Under the pieces are notes generated by a model. The model saw only the letters and a list, made by a program, of their open reading frames with translations, was not told the DNA's origin and did not search any database. Positions 52,048 to 62,835 of a DNA stretch of 64,000 nt are shown here, one piece after another (positions within the stretch are counted from its first letter, which is position 1; every line of letters begins with the position of its first letter). Location: contig NC_048553.1 in NCBI RefSeq assembly GCF_902806685.2, positions 4,261,099-4,325,098 of the forward strand, given 5' to 3'. The stretch comes from Maniola hyperantus (Eukaryota; Arthropoda; Insecta; Lepidoptera; Nymphalidae). Made by a program: the position numbers and the translations under genes.

Positions 52048-52125
52048 GTGATCGCAATTAATTGCTATCGCGACAGATCGCTGGATTGCGGTCCGCCGCT
52101 TCGTTTGCTACGATTAAAGGGTCTA
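52048..52125. other. Non-repeat block, copy 2 of module pair Z
   Basis: Matches 50065-50150, same orientation ('cgcaattaattgctat', 'gcgacagat', 'tgcggtcc', 'cttcgttt', 'gattaaagg'). Lies 37 bp to the right of the hAT-type element. Confidence 0.4.
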
Positions 52126-52232
52126 TTATGGGTATAAAACATTCTGTAAGCAATGTCTGTAAGCTGATTTGTTGAATGGTTCATTTTCTAACTTAGTACA
52201 AATTAATTGAAATTTGTGATTAATTGTAGGTT

Positions 52233-52651
52233 GGGCTGTTCGACTTGTGGACGATCCCAAACTAACCGGCTCGTAGGAAAGCCTGGAGCACCGCAAAGAC
52301 GTTAGCTCTCTATGTGTGTTCTATCGCCTGTATAATGGGGAGTGCTCTGAAGAGCTTTATGACCTCATTTCACTGTCCCTTTTCTACAACCGCACCGCGC
52401 GCCACCGTAAGGAATTTCACCCTCACCACCTGGGTGTCTGGTGCACTTCGACCGTCCGCTGTGCCAGATCCTTCTTTCCACGCACATGCAAAGTATGGAA
52501 CCAACTCCCATCGGCGGTGTTCCCACTAGATTACAACATGGGGTTATTCAAGGGGCGGACCAACAAATTAACGAAAAAACAAAAACACCCAAAAGGCCTG
52601 CAACGCATCGGCGGTTCCTCTGGTGCTGCAAATGTTCATGGGCGGCGGTAA
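52233..52651 (+). pseudogene. Jockey/R1-like reverse transcriptase, C-terminal fragment
   Basis: About 139 codons. AVRLVDDPKLTGS, an in-frame TAG, then ESLEHRKDVSSLCVFYRLYN, GECSEELYDLI, RTARHRKEFHPHHLGVW, FFPRTCKVWNQLPSAVF and a final SSGAANVHGRR before the stop. This is the typical C-terminal tail of lepidopteran Jockey/R1-type LINE proteins. The polymerase motifs themselves are upstream of the truncation and absent. A single nonsense codon suggests moderate age. Confidence 0.85.
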
Positions 52652-52710
52652 TCACTTAACATCACGTGACCCGCCTGCTCGTTTGCTCGCTATCTCTATT
52701 AAAAAAAAAG
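52233..52710 (+). mobile_element. Jockey/R1-like LINE 3' end with A-tail
   Basis: Coding remnant 52233-52651, then a 3' UTR of about 50 bp ('cgtgacccgcctgctcgttt', 'gctcgctatctctatt') and an A-run at 52700-52710. 5'-truncated. The same terminal region occurs antisense at 46404-46507. Confidence 0.8.
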
Positions 52711-52755
52711 GTATTGACAACTGGGTGCAGTCAAAGAATTGTAGTAGTAAGTATA

Positions 52756-52990
52756 CCTATAGTGCGCGACAGGAGAGTGAAGTCTGCCAATCCGCACTGG
52801 GCCAGCGTGGTAGACTATTACCTAAGCTCTTGGATTGGCAGAGTTTACACACTTTGAGAATATTATGAGAAACTTTCAAGCATGCAGGTTTCCTAGCATA
52901 TATCTAATTCCGAAAAGTTAAAATGCGTGCCCGGGATCGAACCTCCGACCTCTCCCGAATAGAAGGCAACGCTATCACAGCTTAATGTTG
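52756..52990 (-). repeat. SINE-D copy 9, rearranged, behind a MITE-H end
   Basis: 52756-52771 is a MITE-H end ('tatagtgcgcgacagg'). 52772-52812 is SINE-D in sense ('gaagtctgccaatccgcact'). From 52825 SINE-D runs antisense ('ggattggcagagtttacac') to the head ('gcgtgcccgggatcgaacct', 'gctatcacagctta'), giving an inverted join. Confidence 0.65.
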
Positions 52991-53349
52991 TGCTGTTCAC
53001 TGTAAACTACCTAAGCGATGACTACAGAATGCAATGGATAACTACAGAATAGTTGATTGATCAGTTGTACCGTTATAGTTATAGGTATAGGTATGCAGAA
53101 CTCAAAATATAGAACGATTATGGATGTAGGAAGTAATAATTCTTGATAGCGTCTAGAATGGAAGTATAAATTCTAACGTGGTTGTAACACAACAACATAA
53201 TACCTCATTCCTTATTTTAGAAAGCTAAGCTTGTTGGCGTGTAGTAACAAGACAACAAAGATAATTTTAAATGTCCTAAAGATACGTGTCTTGTCATGCC
53301 CGCGAGAATCATATTATTATCTAAAAGGCCGTTTTAGGGCCGGCGTAGA

Positions 53350-53376
53350 CCTTGGACGATCTAAGATCGTCCAAGG
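53350..53376. repeat. 13-bp-arm perfect hairpin
   Basis: ccttggacgatct and its complement around a single A. 'ggcgtagac' stands on both outer sides as a direct repeat. Confidence 0.85.
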
Positions 53377-53424
53377 CGTAGACAGAACTGCAAATGCCGC
53401 GAGTGTCTCTCTATGGATATTTAA

Positions 53425-53561
53425 ACATCGACCTTATCCAATTCGAATAGAGTTTATAACAACAGCTGCCAGCTGACGCAAGAGCAATAGAAGAATGCTA
53501 CCGTTGCATATTATTATAAGTTTATACTAATTACAACTCTATTCGATTTGGATGAAGTCGA
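53425..53561. mobile_element. Possible small inverted-repeat element
   Basis: 'atcgaccttatccaattcg' with 'aatagagtt' (53425-53453) faces 'aactctattcgatttgg' with 'atgaagtcgat' (53534-53561), about 23 of 28 bases pairing. Confidence 0.5.
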
Positions 53562-54059
53562 TATTCGAATGGCGCGACCCATTTTTGCAAATCTATCTGC
53601 ACTGGCCGTCAATCCTCAAACAAAGTGCTCTTTATTTCTGCCTCTTTTATCTGTCACTCATAATTGACTCAATTTCCATTGTGGACTGAAAATCTTGCAT
53701 GGAATTTTTTTCTTTGATGTATTTTTAAACGACGTTTGACCTGATGACCCTATTAATTTAAGCGTAAATGGAATCAGGCATACACTGGCAGGGGTATGGT
53801 TGTAAAAATACGTGCTTTTGTCATACCTACGATACCTACCGATATCGATACTAATACCGATTTATCGGCGATATTATATTTTCCCGATAATATTATACCG
53901 GAATTTTCTAAGAGATTTAAAATTTATAAGCACACGGGCAAGTGTAGCGATCCAAAGGGAGCATATAAGCCCTTGTCCTTAGTGATGAATTGATCTATTT
54001 GACCAGTTTTTGAGAGAATTTGTCATGTCAGAAAACGCATAAGGTAACGATTCCTTATA
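53562..54059. other. Unassigned stretch
   Basis: The 65-codon frame at 53796-53993 has no recognisable domain. Confidence 0.3.
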
Positions 54060-54412
54060 GAGAGAGAGCTAGCGTGTGCCAGACATTATTTTATAAAAGC
54101 TGAAAGTTTCTCTACGTATTATCCCCAAACACTGGGAGGAACGATCAGTGACTATGAAGTTTGGATCATGGTAGCTTTGGGAGATAACAGGTTATAAAGG
54201 TGTAAAAAATCTTACGTCGAAGTGTGAAGTCTAATTTTTTAATTTTTCTTATTTTTAATCACTGTGGAAATCACGTCATGCATAGCCAAACAGTGTCGCG
54301 GCAACCCCCTGCTAGACATCCTTAAATTTTAAAGGTAAACTTTCAGCTATCACAAAATAACGAAGGTCTAGCACGCGCTGACTGTCCATTAGACATGCTA
54401 GTTGCTAAAAAC
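54060..54412. mobile_element. R-Q repeat, copy 2, with inverted ends
   Basis: 'agcgtgtgccagacattatt' and 'aaagctgaaagttt' at the left face 'aaactttcagctatcac' and 'cgaaggtctagcacgcgc' at the right. The interior shares 'ggaggaacgatc' and 'gactatgaagtttggatcat' with 35330-35380. Confidence 0.6.
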
Positions 54413-55234
54413 TTTGGCGTGCACTGCTTCTTAAACGATGGGTTTTGGATAAAAAACTGTCTGTAACCTAATTATGATTTTAAAACCTATTCAACACATA
54501 GGTACCTATTACCTCAATATTTATGCAGGTCAACATAATACCCATATGCTATGCAAACTTCACTGCTATAACTTCACAATAAAGCACCCTTGAGTATTAA
54601 TTAAGCGACGTAATAAGTAAAGCGTGCAAAAATCGAGGTTTTTATTGGCAGAATGAAGGTTATTGGTATAAAGGTATTCTCAGATGAAACAATAGGTAAT
54701 TATGTTGGTACCTTCTTACTTCCTCAAGTTCCTATACTTCGAAGTAAATTAAATTCCTTTCTCTTCAGAACTCGCACTTTCTTGTTTGTACCAATCTACT
54801 GTTCAAATTCTTTATACCAATAAGTTACGTACTTATTTTACATAATAGGCCAGTGAGGCCAGTCCAGTAAATAGAGCATTTAACCTCGCACTAAACCGAT
54901 CCAATTTTATTTTATTATTAGGTTAAGGGTCACTTACTGACCATAAAATCACAAAATGCTGACAGATCCAGGTGGAGCTTCGATCGCAATCTTGAAGGAA
55001 AGTTAAGGAAAGGCCGATATCTCGAAAACTATCGACTTTAGGGCAAACATTATATAGACCATTATTGTAGAAAATAAAATTTCGCATCTTTTGTTTACTG
55101 TAAACTTTTTTGTAAAACTTACCGTTTACGATTTATGGCCGATTTCATGAAGCTTTTTAAAATTGGCTAATATTCTTAAAAAAATGTATATAACAGAGAA
55201 CTGTGCTACTACTATAACTACTACCATCTACTGC
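54413..55234. other. Unassigned AT-rich stretch
   Basis: Nothing recognised. Confidence 0.3.
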
Positions 55235-55352
55235 GATCACCATCTCGTCAGCCCAGCATGGTGATTGCGGACAAACCCTCCCATTGGGAGAGGCCATTAC
55301 TCCAGCAGTGGACTGTTATAGGCTATTGATGATGATCATGATGATGATGAAT
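55235..55352 (+). repeat. RTE/SINE 3' tail with gat microsatellite
   Basis: 'cagcccagcatggtgattgc', 'tcccattgggagaggccatt', 'ccagcagtggactgttatag' and 'tgatgatgatcatgatgatg' match the 3' terminus of a common lepidopteran retroposon. Confidence 0.75.
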
Positions 55353-57029
55353 CGATAGGAGGCGAAAATGAATAGGTGAATGGAAAATAGCGAGATTGTA
55401 GCTTAATAATATTTAAATAATAAGTAAATTAATTAATATCTGTCTCAACTTTTTTTTAGGGCCGTGTGCGATATCCTTTAACTGTAAATAACCCACGACA
55501 GGATAAGTAAATGAAAATTCCACAACAATTTATCTTTTTGAAGTAGCTGAAAGCCTGAAAGGAATATTAATAACAGAGTACTATTTAACTGTATTAAAAT
55601 ATTTTATTTGAACTGTAATATATTTATTTATAGGTTAATCTGAAAGGTCCCTAATAAGTGTAATGAAAGGGATGACGCGAGGGGTTGAGCGTTGAGCCGC
55701 GTTTTATTAATTACTCGTACGTATTACGTGTTTGTATATTGAATTAGTATAGAATGAACGAGTAATTGGAGCCGTCAGTGACAAATAACTTAATATGTAG
55801 GCTTTAGCTGCAGCCCGAGCACAATCAGTGTGACATATTATCTCTCTCACGGCTTTTACGATGATTTTTCAAAGAAAAACTTGCGAGAAAGCGTTGTTAC
55901 AAATACAAGGCTGAAACAAATGGAACACGCAACGATGTTGCACCACGACAGTAACAGTTTCCATTGGACTTTCCAAAGCTTTAATTAAGTTGCGTGGAAG
56001 GCCTGACCTCTAATATCACATTTTCAATAAGTGTTTAATCTTTGTCCCGAGCCGCCACTTCACTTTGTTAGGCCATAAAACCTAGTGCCGACATTATCTA
56101 TGGTGCAGGGTGTGCAAAGCACACGGGCGCAGGGGTTTAGGGGGTGCGAAGCGCTTCCAAAGAGCTTGTGTCGCTCGTGGCAATCTTTCTTTAAAGTAAA
56201 TATTTTTAAGTTAACGACGAAGTTGTGTTTTTATTCTTGAAGTCCTTCCTTCTTAAAATATACTTTTACTCGTCTCGTATCGCAAGCAAAGTATTAGATT
56301 CTCAACATCATATTTTATAACTGCACCATTTGCATCCGAATTTCCGATCACTCTTGAAAATAGGTACCTATATCTGTTTATAGTCCATTTTAATCGCACC
56401 CCTAATTTTGAGAGGGCGCCATGGTGTTGATTGCACGGGGTTCTACATAGGCTAGAGCCGACCCCTATAAAACCATCGGGCCTTGTTATCGTCATAGGTA
56501 GACTGTTTATGTCTATAATTAAAGTATATATGCCAAAAATAGGATTTCAAGATTAACTGATTCCCATGACCGCACTTTTTTCACCCAAAGCTTTAATTAG
56601 ATAGCGTAATCTCCATAATATCACTTTTTCGTATAAGAATTCGCTCTTCTTCGATAAAGATCTATGTCCCTAACACGAAGCGTAGTAATTAGCCACTTTA
56701 CTTTGATGTTAGGTCATAAAAACACTATCCTCTTAATTCTCAGGCCTCTTTATAGTCAAAGGTAAAGAGATAATGAGCTACACACAAAGCCTCTATGCTA
56801 ACGAGAGGATTTCAAGCCTAACCGCCCCGATGCTGCACTTGCAATAAACGCCGAAACGTGTTTTCGAATTGCGCCCATTGCCGATAACCGTATCGGCTCG
56901 GGCAAAAGGTACCGTCCGTGTTTGTGTACTGCATGAACAATTAAAAGCCTCAAGGGCAGATAATATAAGGAGATATATTTCATTCACAAAGTGGTTTGAT
57001 GTGTGATTGATTTTTAGGTATCTGTATAC
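55353..57029. other. Mostly unassigned
   Basis: 56385-56465 ('atcgcacccctaattttgag', 'agggcgccatggtgttgatt') looks like a repeat but no second copy occurs here. 55660-56090 is low-repeat. Short frames have no recognisable domain. Confidence 0.3.
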
Positions 57030-57217
57030 ATAAAAATGAATAGCTGAATGTGTTGCTGATCGCAAATCTCGAGAACAGCCGAACCGATTTCGCTAATTCT
57101 TTTTTCATAATATTACTTGAAGTACGGAGATGGTTCTTACGGAGAGAAAAATTTAAAAAAAATGCTGAAAAAGAATCGACTGTTAGACGGTACGAAGTTC
57201 GCCGGGGCAGCTAGTTT
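57030..57217. repeat. R-L retroposon tail
   Basis: 'gatcgcaaatctcgagaaca', 'gccgaaccgatttcgctaat', 'gatggttcttacggagag', 'gacggtacgaagttcgccgg', 'gcagctagttt'. Confidence 0.8.
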
Positions 57218-57309
57218 TAAATAAAAACCACTGTGTACAGATGCCGCTTCGCTACAGGTTTTTCCCATTCTTACGATTCCATTTCAAAAGTAGAATCACC
57301 ACTAATCAA

Positions 57310-57425
57310 TCGTCGCCGTCGTCATCAACCGATTATGTCCACTGCTGGATATAGGTCTCTTGTAGTAACTTCTACAGACCACGGTCTAGTACTATCTTGA
57401 TCCAGTGACTCCCTGCAAAACAATC
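57310..57425 (-). mobile_element. RTE-E LINE 3' end, antisense
   Basis: 'cgtcatcaaccgattatgtc', 'cactgctggatataggtctc', 'ccacggtctagtac', 'ccagtgactccctgcaa'. Short and decayed. Confidence 0.7.
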
Positions 57426-57589
57426 AGCATGTACCTACCTCTACCTATATATTCAAAATAAAAAAATCTAAATTTATTTTTTCATGTAGAATAACTAGTC
57501 TCTCTAATGCCATATCTACCACCTGTTTGAAAAGCCTACCTAATAAAAAATATGATATTAAACAATTTATGAAAGCAAATCCATGGACA
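57426..57589. other. Unassigned
   Basis: Nothing recognised. Confidence 0.3.
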
Positions 57590-57940
57590 GTGTAATAAAT
57601 TATAACGCCTCCGGCGCGTTATTGCGACCATTCACCAAACAGAAAGCAGCTAAGTACCAAGTATACAAATGAATTGGAAATGAAAATGTTGGCGAACTCG
57701 GATTCGTGTCATCGCCGGGAAATAATGAAGTGATTACAGTCGGAAAAATTTGTCACTCCAGGCAAAGTCCGGGCCTTTCCGTTATTAATGGCCGCTCCCC
57801 GCTTTAGATAATAAAAAGAACATTGTAAATGACTCCTTAGAGGGCTTCGTATGAAAAAATGAGCCCCGCGAAGCGATTTATGTCTGTCGTTGCAAGCTGT
57901 ACTAACTGTCGACGAGATGGTATTACTATATTATCCTTAT
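57590..57940. other. Long non-repeat block, candidate conserved non-coding DNA
   Basis: 350 bp without any repeat family, GC-balanced, with 'cctccggcgcgttattgcg', 'tttccgttattaatggcc', 'gctttagataataaaaag' and 'ccccgcgaagcgatttatg'. No open frame of note. The texture resembles constrained non-coding sequence, but this cannot be shown from one genome. Confidence 0.35.
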
Positions 57941-58317
57941 ATATTTCTCACGTCCAATCAGGCTGAAAGGTTTGTTTTTAAGACTTCTTTTAGAGGCACT
58001 TTTTAAGAGGCACTTCTTGTGTCTATACACATACTTCAGACTCTAGAACTAATATACCTTCTTATATCTTCTAGGATGATTCGTATTTGAGCAAATATAC
58101 TGGAATTGAGCGTGCGCACGCGCGTTTGGTTTATTGAAATGCAACAAAACGAGTCTAAAACGCTCAGAAAATCTCTAAAACCACCCATAATTACATAAAC
58201 TAAAATCAGCCACGCGCTGTCTCTTTATCTCAAAATATTTTCATCAATAGATAGTCGTAGAGTATCTCCTGAAAAAGGTTTCCTATACATAGGTACTTCA
58301 TTATTATGGCTATTCAT
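57941..58317. other. Unassigned
   Basis: Nothing recognised. Confidence 0.3.
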
Positions 58318-58680
58318 TCAAATGCATGGTCGCTAACTATGGGCCTCTTAAGAAAGCTCAAAGTCACTCAGCGGGCGATGGAGAGAGCTACGCTTGGAGT
58401 TTCTCTACGTGATCAATCAGAAATGAGGAGATCCGTAGGAGAACTAGAGTAACCGACATAGCTTAACGGGTTGCAAAGCAGAAGTGGCAATGAGCAGGAC
58501 ACATAGTTCGTAAAACCGATAGACGTTGGGGTCCCAAGGTGCTAGAATGGCGACCTCGCACCGGAAGACGCAGTGTTGGAAGACCCCCCACTAGGTGGAC
58601 GGATGAAATCAGACGAGTCGCAGGGAGCCGCTGGATTCAGGCCCTACAAGAGACCTATAGTATGTCCAGCAGTGGATGAT
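58318..58680 (+). pseudogene. RTE-E reverse transcriptase C-terminus, frameshifted
   Basis: 'gcgggcgatggagagagcta' encodes RAMERAT, followed by LGVSLRDQ, then the frame shifts. 'gtaaccgacatagcttaac', 'gacgttggggtcccaaggtg', 'aagacgcagtgttggaagac', 'ccactaggtggacggatga' and 'atgtccagcagtggatgat' continue the RTE C-terminal block to its end. Longest RTE-E copy in the window, with at least two frameshifts and a small deletion before the end. Confidence 0.8.
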
Positions 58681-59439
58681 TCATTCAAAAATCTGCTGTT
58701 TTAACAATACATAAACACTATTCCCGGTCTTTATTATGGTATAGCCTGGAGTCCGGTTTATGTTCATATTATCATGCACAATCTTGGCTTTGTATAAAAT
58801 TATAATTTACGTTCATATTGTGCATTTTCTGTAATATTATGAAGCCTCTTGTATCGCAAATCTTTTTGTAAAACCTATTATAATAACTTTGAATAAAATT
58901 CGCAACAACAAACTTCTACACAACAATACTTTCTTATTTGCAAAACTTTTTGTCCATATTCAGTAAGTAGTTCTATAGCTTTAAGAATTCATAACGGCTT
59001 CCTGAGGCGATATTTCTTTGAATATGTTGAACGTGGCCACACTTTCAATACACATTCAGAACTTATAGTTACATAAAAGTTTTTGAAATATTCGATCTAC
59101 GCATGAACTCTATGAAACGAGAGAGAAAGAGACTCTATTAAAAGAGACTTGCGAGTCGAACGCAGCCAAAGTAGGTTACGCTGCAAAGATTCAAGGGCTA
59201 AGATGTTTTAAATTGACCAAATACTCGGCGATCTTTACATAATTACCGAAAAAAAGGAGTTTAATATTTTAATGTATGTATGTATGTGAATTTCTTCGTT
59301 CCACCATAACATCCCGAGTGATAAATGCTACGCTATAAATTAAAAAAGAAAAATAAGTACATAATAATAATAAGTAGTAAATTCGGTAATTTTCCAAGAA
59401 GCACCATTACCAACCACTACCCATATTATTATAAATGCA
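58681..59439. other. Unassigned AT-rich stretch
   Basis: A 'tgta' tandem patch at 59274-59288. Otherwise nothing recognised. Confidence 0.35.
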
Positions 59440-59640
59440 CAATTGTAATTGTTTACTGGTTTGTCCTTCAATCACGCGACAACATAGCAACGGATCGACG
59501 TGATTTTTTGCATGGATATGGCTGAAGACCTGGAGAGTGACATACATAGGTTACTTTTTATCCCAGAAATCCGAATTCCCGCGGGATTTTTAAAACGTAA
59601 CTCCACGCAGATGAAGTCGCAGGCATCAGCTAGTAAAATA
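59440..59640. repeat. R-N retroposon tail, inverted
   Basis: 'ttggtttgtccttcaatcac'-like start, 'cggatcgacgtgatttttt', 'gcatggatatggctgaagac', 'gatgaagtcgcaggcatcag', 'ctagta'. Confidence 0.8.
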
Positions 59641-60072
59641 TAATCTTCACGTTATAAAATTTTAACGAGAATTTTTACAAAATGTTATTTTATTTCGGAT
59701 GTGCCTCGCGGGCGTTTGCGTCTCACTTTTTGATTGCACTCTCGGTCAAGTGAGGTTTTTCGTCCCGGCCTCTTTTTAGGTAAAAAACCAAAACTACCTA
59801 CTTATTTAAACATTTTCAGCACGCAGAATAAAATTTTAAAAGTATTTAAGTAGGAAAGTATAAGCTTTAAAATATTATACCTAACAAATTTTCTTCGTAG
59901 ATTTTAATTCCGTTAAATATTTTATGCTCCAGCATTTATGATATTATTTAGCATCATTCAATTGGTAATTCACATGAATTTTTAAATATACTTATTTAAA
60001 TTTAAACATTAGTTCATATGTCCCTAATTAAATTAGCCTATGTCAGTTTGTATATTTTTTTATTACATGATG
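59641..60072. other. Unassigned AT-rich stretch
   Basis: Nothing recognised. Confidence 0.3.
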
Positions 60073-60180
60073 CCGCGTTAGACATTTTAAAAAATCCGTG
60101 GGAACTTTTTGAATTCCCAGGATAAAAACCGGCCACGTGCCGGTGGAAAACGGCCACGCGCAGTGTAGGGTTCCGTAGTC
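60073..60180. repeat. R-A fragment joined to R-B fragment
   Basis: 'aaaatccgtgggaactttt' (R-A) is followed at 60124 by 'aaaaccggccacgtgccgg' and 'cagtgtagggttccgtag' (R-B end). Confidence 0.6.
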
Positions 60181-60214
60181 TGTACAACTGTTGACAGCAT
60201 AACTAAGGTAAATG

Positions 60215-60362
60215 TGTAGTCCGCGACAGGTCGAAATGGCAATTGAGAAGGGAACGCTCCGCACACCCGCACAGCCCCCGCACTAATCCAGTGCGGGCGA
60301 GCGGGTGTGCGGGGTGTCTCCCCGCCTCATACCCCAATTGCTATCTCAACCTGTCGCGTACT
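60215..60362. mobile_element. MITE-H, copy 7
   Basis: 'tgtagtccgcgacaggtcga' faces 'ctcaacctgtcgcgtacta'. The centre 'cccgcactaatccagtgcggg' is a perfect-looking inner hairpin. Confidence 0.8.
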
Positions 60363-60719
60363 AAATTTGTTTTAAGTTAAACATGTAAGCTACTTACGTG
60401 ACGTGAGTAAAACTTACAGGACGTGTTTCCGCGGCCTAAGACAAACCCGTTAGTAATGAAAGCCCATATTTTGCTCGTCCACACACTTCAAACATTTGTC
60501 TTATAATATACGTTCGAGACGTCATCGATTCAGCGATAAAATATGGAACAGCGCTGTCACAGAGTGAAAAGGAGTTATCGCGCATCCTTACGAGCCTTTT
60601 TTGTTGTATATGGGAGACTCCCTTGAAATACTTGTACGGATGGTTTCTTTTTACCATTAATCATCATAGTCTGCACTCACTTCACGCCAATTTCCTATGT
60701 TTATTCTTCTATACTATCT
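60363..60719. other. Unassigned
   Basis: The 73-codon minus frame at 60436-60657 has no recognisable domain. Confidence 0.3.
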
Positions 60720-61010
60720 ATATATACTTATATTATACCTATATAGGCAAAGTTTGTAAGTTTGTTTGTAGGAAGTAATCTCTAAACCGATTTTGAAAAT
60801 ACTTTTACCAGTAGAAAGCTAAATTATTCCTGAGTGACTTAGTTTTATTTTAAAAAATAGAGATCCATACGAAAATTGTTATAAGTTACCCGTGCGAAGC
60901 CAGGGCGGGTCGCTAATAAAACAAAAAAAATAAAAACTGACTTCAATTATACCTAACCGTGTTTGTACACTTAAAATTAAAACAATTTAATTTATTACCG
61001 AATATATCGA
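60720..61010. repeat. Retroposon tail plus R-K left-end fragment
   Basis: 60720-60918 resembles another lepidopteran retroposon tail ('gtaatctctaaaccgatttt', 'acccgtgcgaagccagggcg', 'ggtcgctaat'). 60925-61008 matches the R-K start ('aaaaactgacttcaattata', 'ttatta' 'ccgaatata'). Confidence 0.6.
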
Positions 61011-62159
61011 CACCTCCCACGTAAGTTGTTGTAAGCTATTTATAGCATAAATCATCCTTAAATTGGTAACTTTGGCAAATATCCGAAAATTAGATATACC
61101 GGGTACACAAAAATTGGAGATAGTTATTTTACCTGATTTTTGTCGGCATTGCCTAATATTATTTTACGAAATAAGTACTTACCTTTGGTTCTTTGATGAG
61201 TAAACATCATTTACATTTCCAAGAGGATATTGTATAACTTGGTCTAAAAGTAGGTAGGTACGTTGGTTTATTTAGATGGTAATTCGTCTCTTTAGGTTTG
61301 TTCAAGAAAATACAAAGGTAAGGTAAGGTACCTACTGTAATTTTGTTTCGAGTAAATTCTTTAACGGGTAGGTACTGCGGCTTAATAGTTTTGGTACTTA
61401 GTACCACCTGCTTAGTTAATTAATTTATTTACCTCCATCAGAGTTTGAGAGCAAATGACTGAATAAATAAGCAGAGCTGATGTTTCACTTTTAATTAAAA
61501 ATGAATTTTTCAAACCTGTGATAAAACAAAGGACAGAGGTGAATCTGTGAATGACGTGTCCCTGTGAACTCCGCGACAGACCTAGTCTTTAAAAAAAACT
61601 ATTTTTCTAAGGAGCTAAGATATTTTTCCTCAAAAGAATTGAGTGTCCAGAACTCGGAAGGCTTAAAAGGCAACAAACAGAAAGACAGGCACACTTTCAT
61701 ATAATAGGTACACTTACGTATTAACCCTGTATGGCTTAATGACGCTATAATAATCTCACAAAACTCTCCATAATTAATGAGAGGTATTTCTCAAGCTCAT
61801 TCAACTCAACGGAACCCTAGGGATTGGAAACAAAAACTGCTAATGATACGAAAACAAAATGAAAGCATCAAGACCTTTTTTCCGGTGTAAAACTACGCCG
61901 TAAGACCAAGGAGTCAGAAGGATTTTAAGATTAAGCTAGCCCTCGACTTATATTCAGCCTAACTAACGTCTTTGTCTTTTCAGGAGCCAATTATTCAACA
62001 AGAGAAGGTGCGGGGAAAACAGTAGATAATTTTGTAAACCTGCCCTTTCCTTTTACGTACTTTATTTTACAAAGTTGACAAAATATGGATGTAAAGAAGG
62101 TAACAGTGTTAAATTTAAGATCAACTATTCTGAATCATTGCCAAAATATGGGCAACTAA
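61011..62159. other. Mostly unassigned
   Basis: 61670-61715 has a possible R-A end ('acagaaagacaggcacactt'). Otherwise AT-rich without recognised features. Confidence 0.3.
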
Positions 62160-62354
62160 GTAGATGATGCCCGCGAATTCATACATATGGATTTAGGTTT
62201 TTAAAAATCCTGTGGTATCTCTTTGATATTCTGGAATAAAAAATATGTTCGTCTCCTGGATGCAAGCTATCTCTGTATCTTTCGTCAAGCCAGTAAAGCA
62301 GATAGGCCTAGGCCGTGAAAAGGTAGACATATAAACTTTCGCATTTATAATAAT
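62160..62354. repeat. R-A tail, degraded
   Basis: 'gatgcccgcgaattcataca', 'tggatgcaagctatctctgt', 'ggccgtgaaaaggtagacat', 'actttcgcatttataataat'. Confidence 0.75.
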
Positions 62355-62511
62355 ACTAGCTGACCCGGCGAACTTCGTACCGCCTAACAGTCGACTCTTT
62401 AATTTTTTATTTTTTTTAATACTTACAATTTTTTAATTTTTCTCTCCGTAAGAACCATCCTCGTACTTCATTAATTAGGAATATTATAAAAAAAGAATTA
62501 GCGAAATCGGT
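62355..62511. repeat. R-L tail, inverted, truncated by SINE-D
   Basis: 'actagctgacccggcgaact', 'tcgtaccgcctaacagtcg', 'tctccgtaagaaccatcctc', 'attagcgaaatcgg', then SINE-D begins abruptly. Confidence 0.8.
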
Positions 62512-62797
62512 CAACCCATCACCGGCTCACTACAGAGAACGGGTCTCCTCTCAGAATGAGAAGGGTTTTGGCCATAGTCTACCACGCTGGCCATGTGCGG
62601 ATTGGTAGACTTCACACACCTTTGAGAACATTATGGAGAACTCTCAGGCATGCAGGTTTCCTCACGATGATTTCCTTCACCGTTAAAGCTAATTAAAACG
62701 CACATTTAACTCCGAAAAGTTAGAGGTGCGTGCCCGGGATCGAACCCCCGACCTCCGATTAGAAGGCGGACGTTCTACCCACTACGCTACCACTGCT
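62511..62797 (-). repeat. SINE-D copy 10, near complete
   Basis: Best-preserved copy. Minus strand: A box TAGCGTAGTGG (62779-62789), B box GGTTCGATCCC (62736-62746), body to 'gtgagccggtgatgggttg'. The A/B spacing of about 32 bases is tRNA-like, so RNA polymerase III promoter elements are intact. Inserted into R-L. Confidence 0.85.
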
Positions 62798-62835
62798 CAT
62801 ATGATGATGTATCTGTATATTTAAAATTTAAAGTC

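Noticed and set aside
52314..52529. 71-codon frame as a gene
   Set aside because: Alternate frame of the LINE C-terminal fragment at 52233-52651.
62511..62797. Functional tRNA gene, from clear A and B boxes
   Set aside because: No complete cloverleaf. The head is continuous with a SINE-D body found many times in the window.
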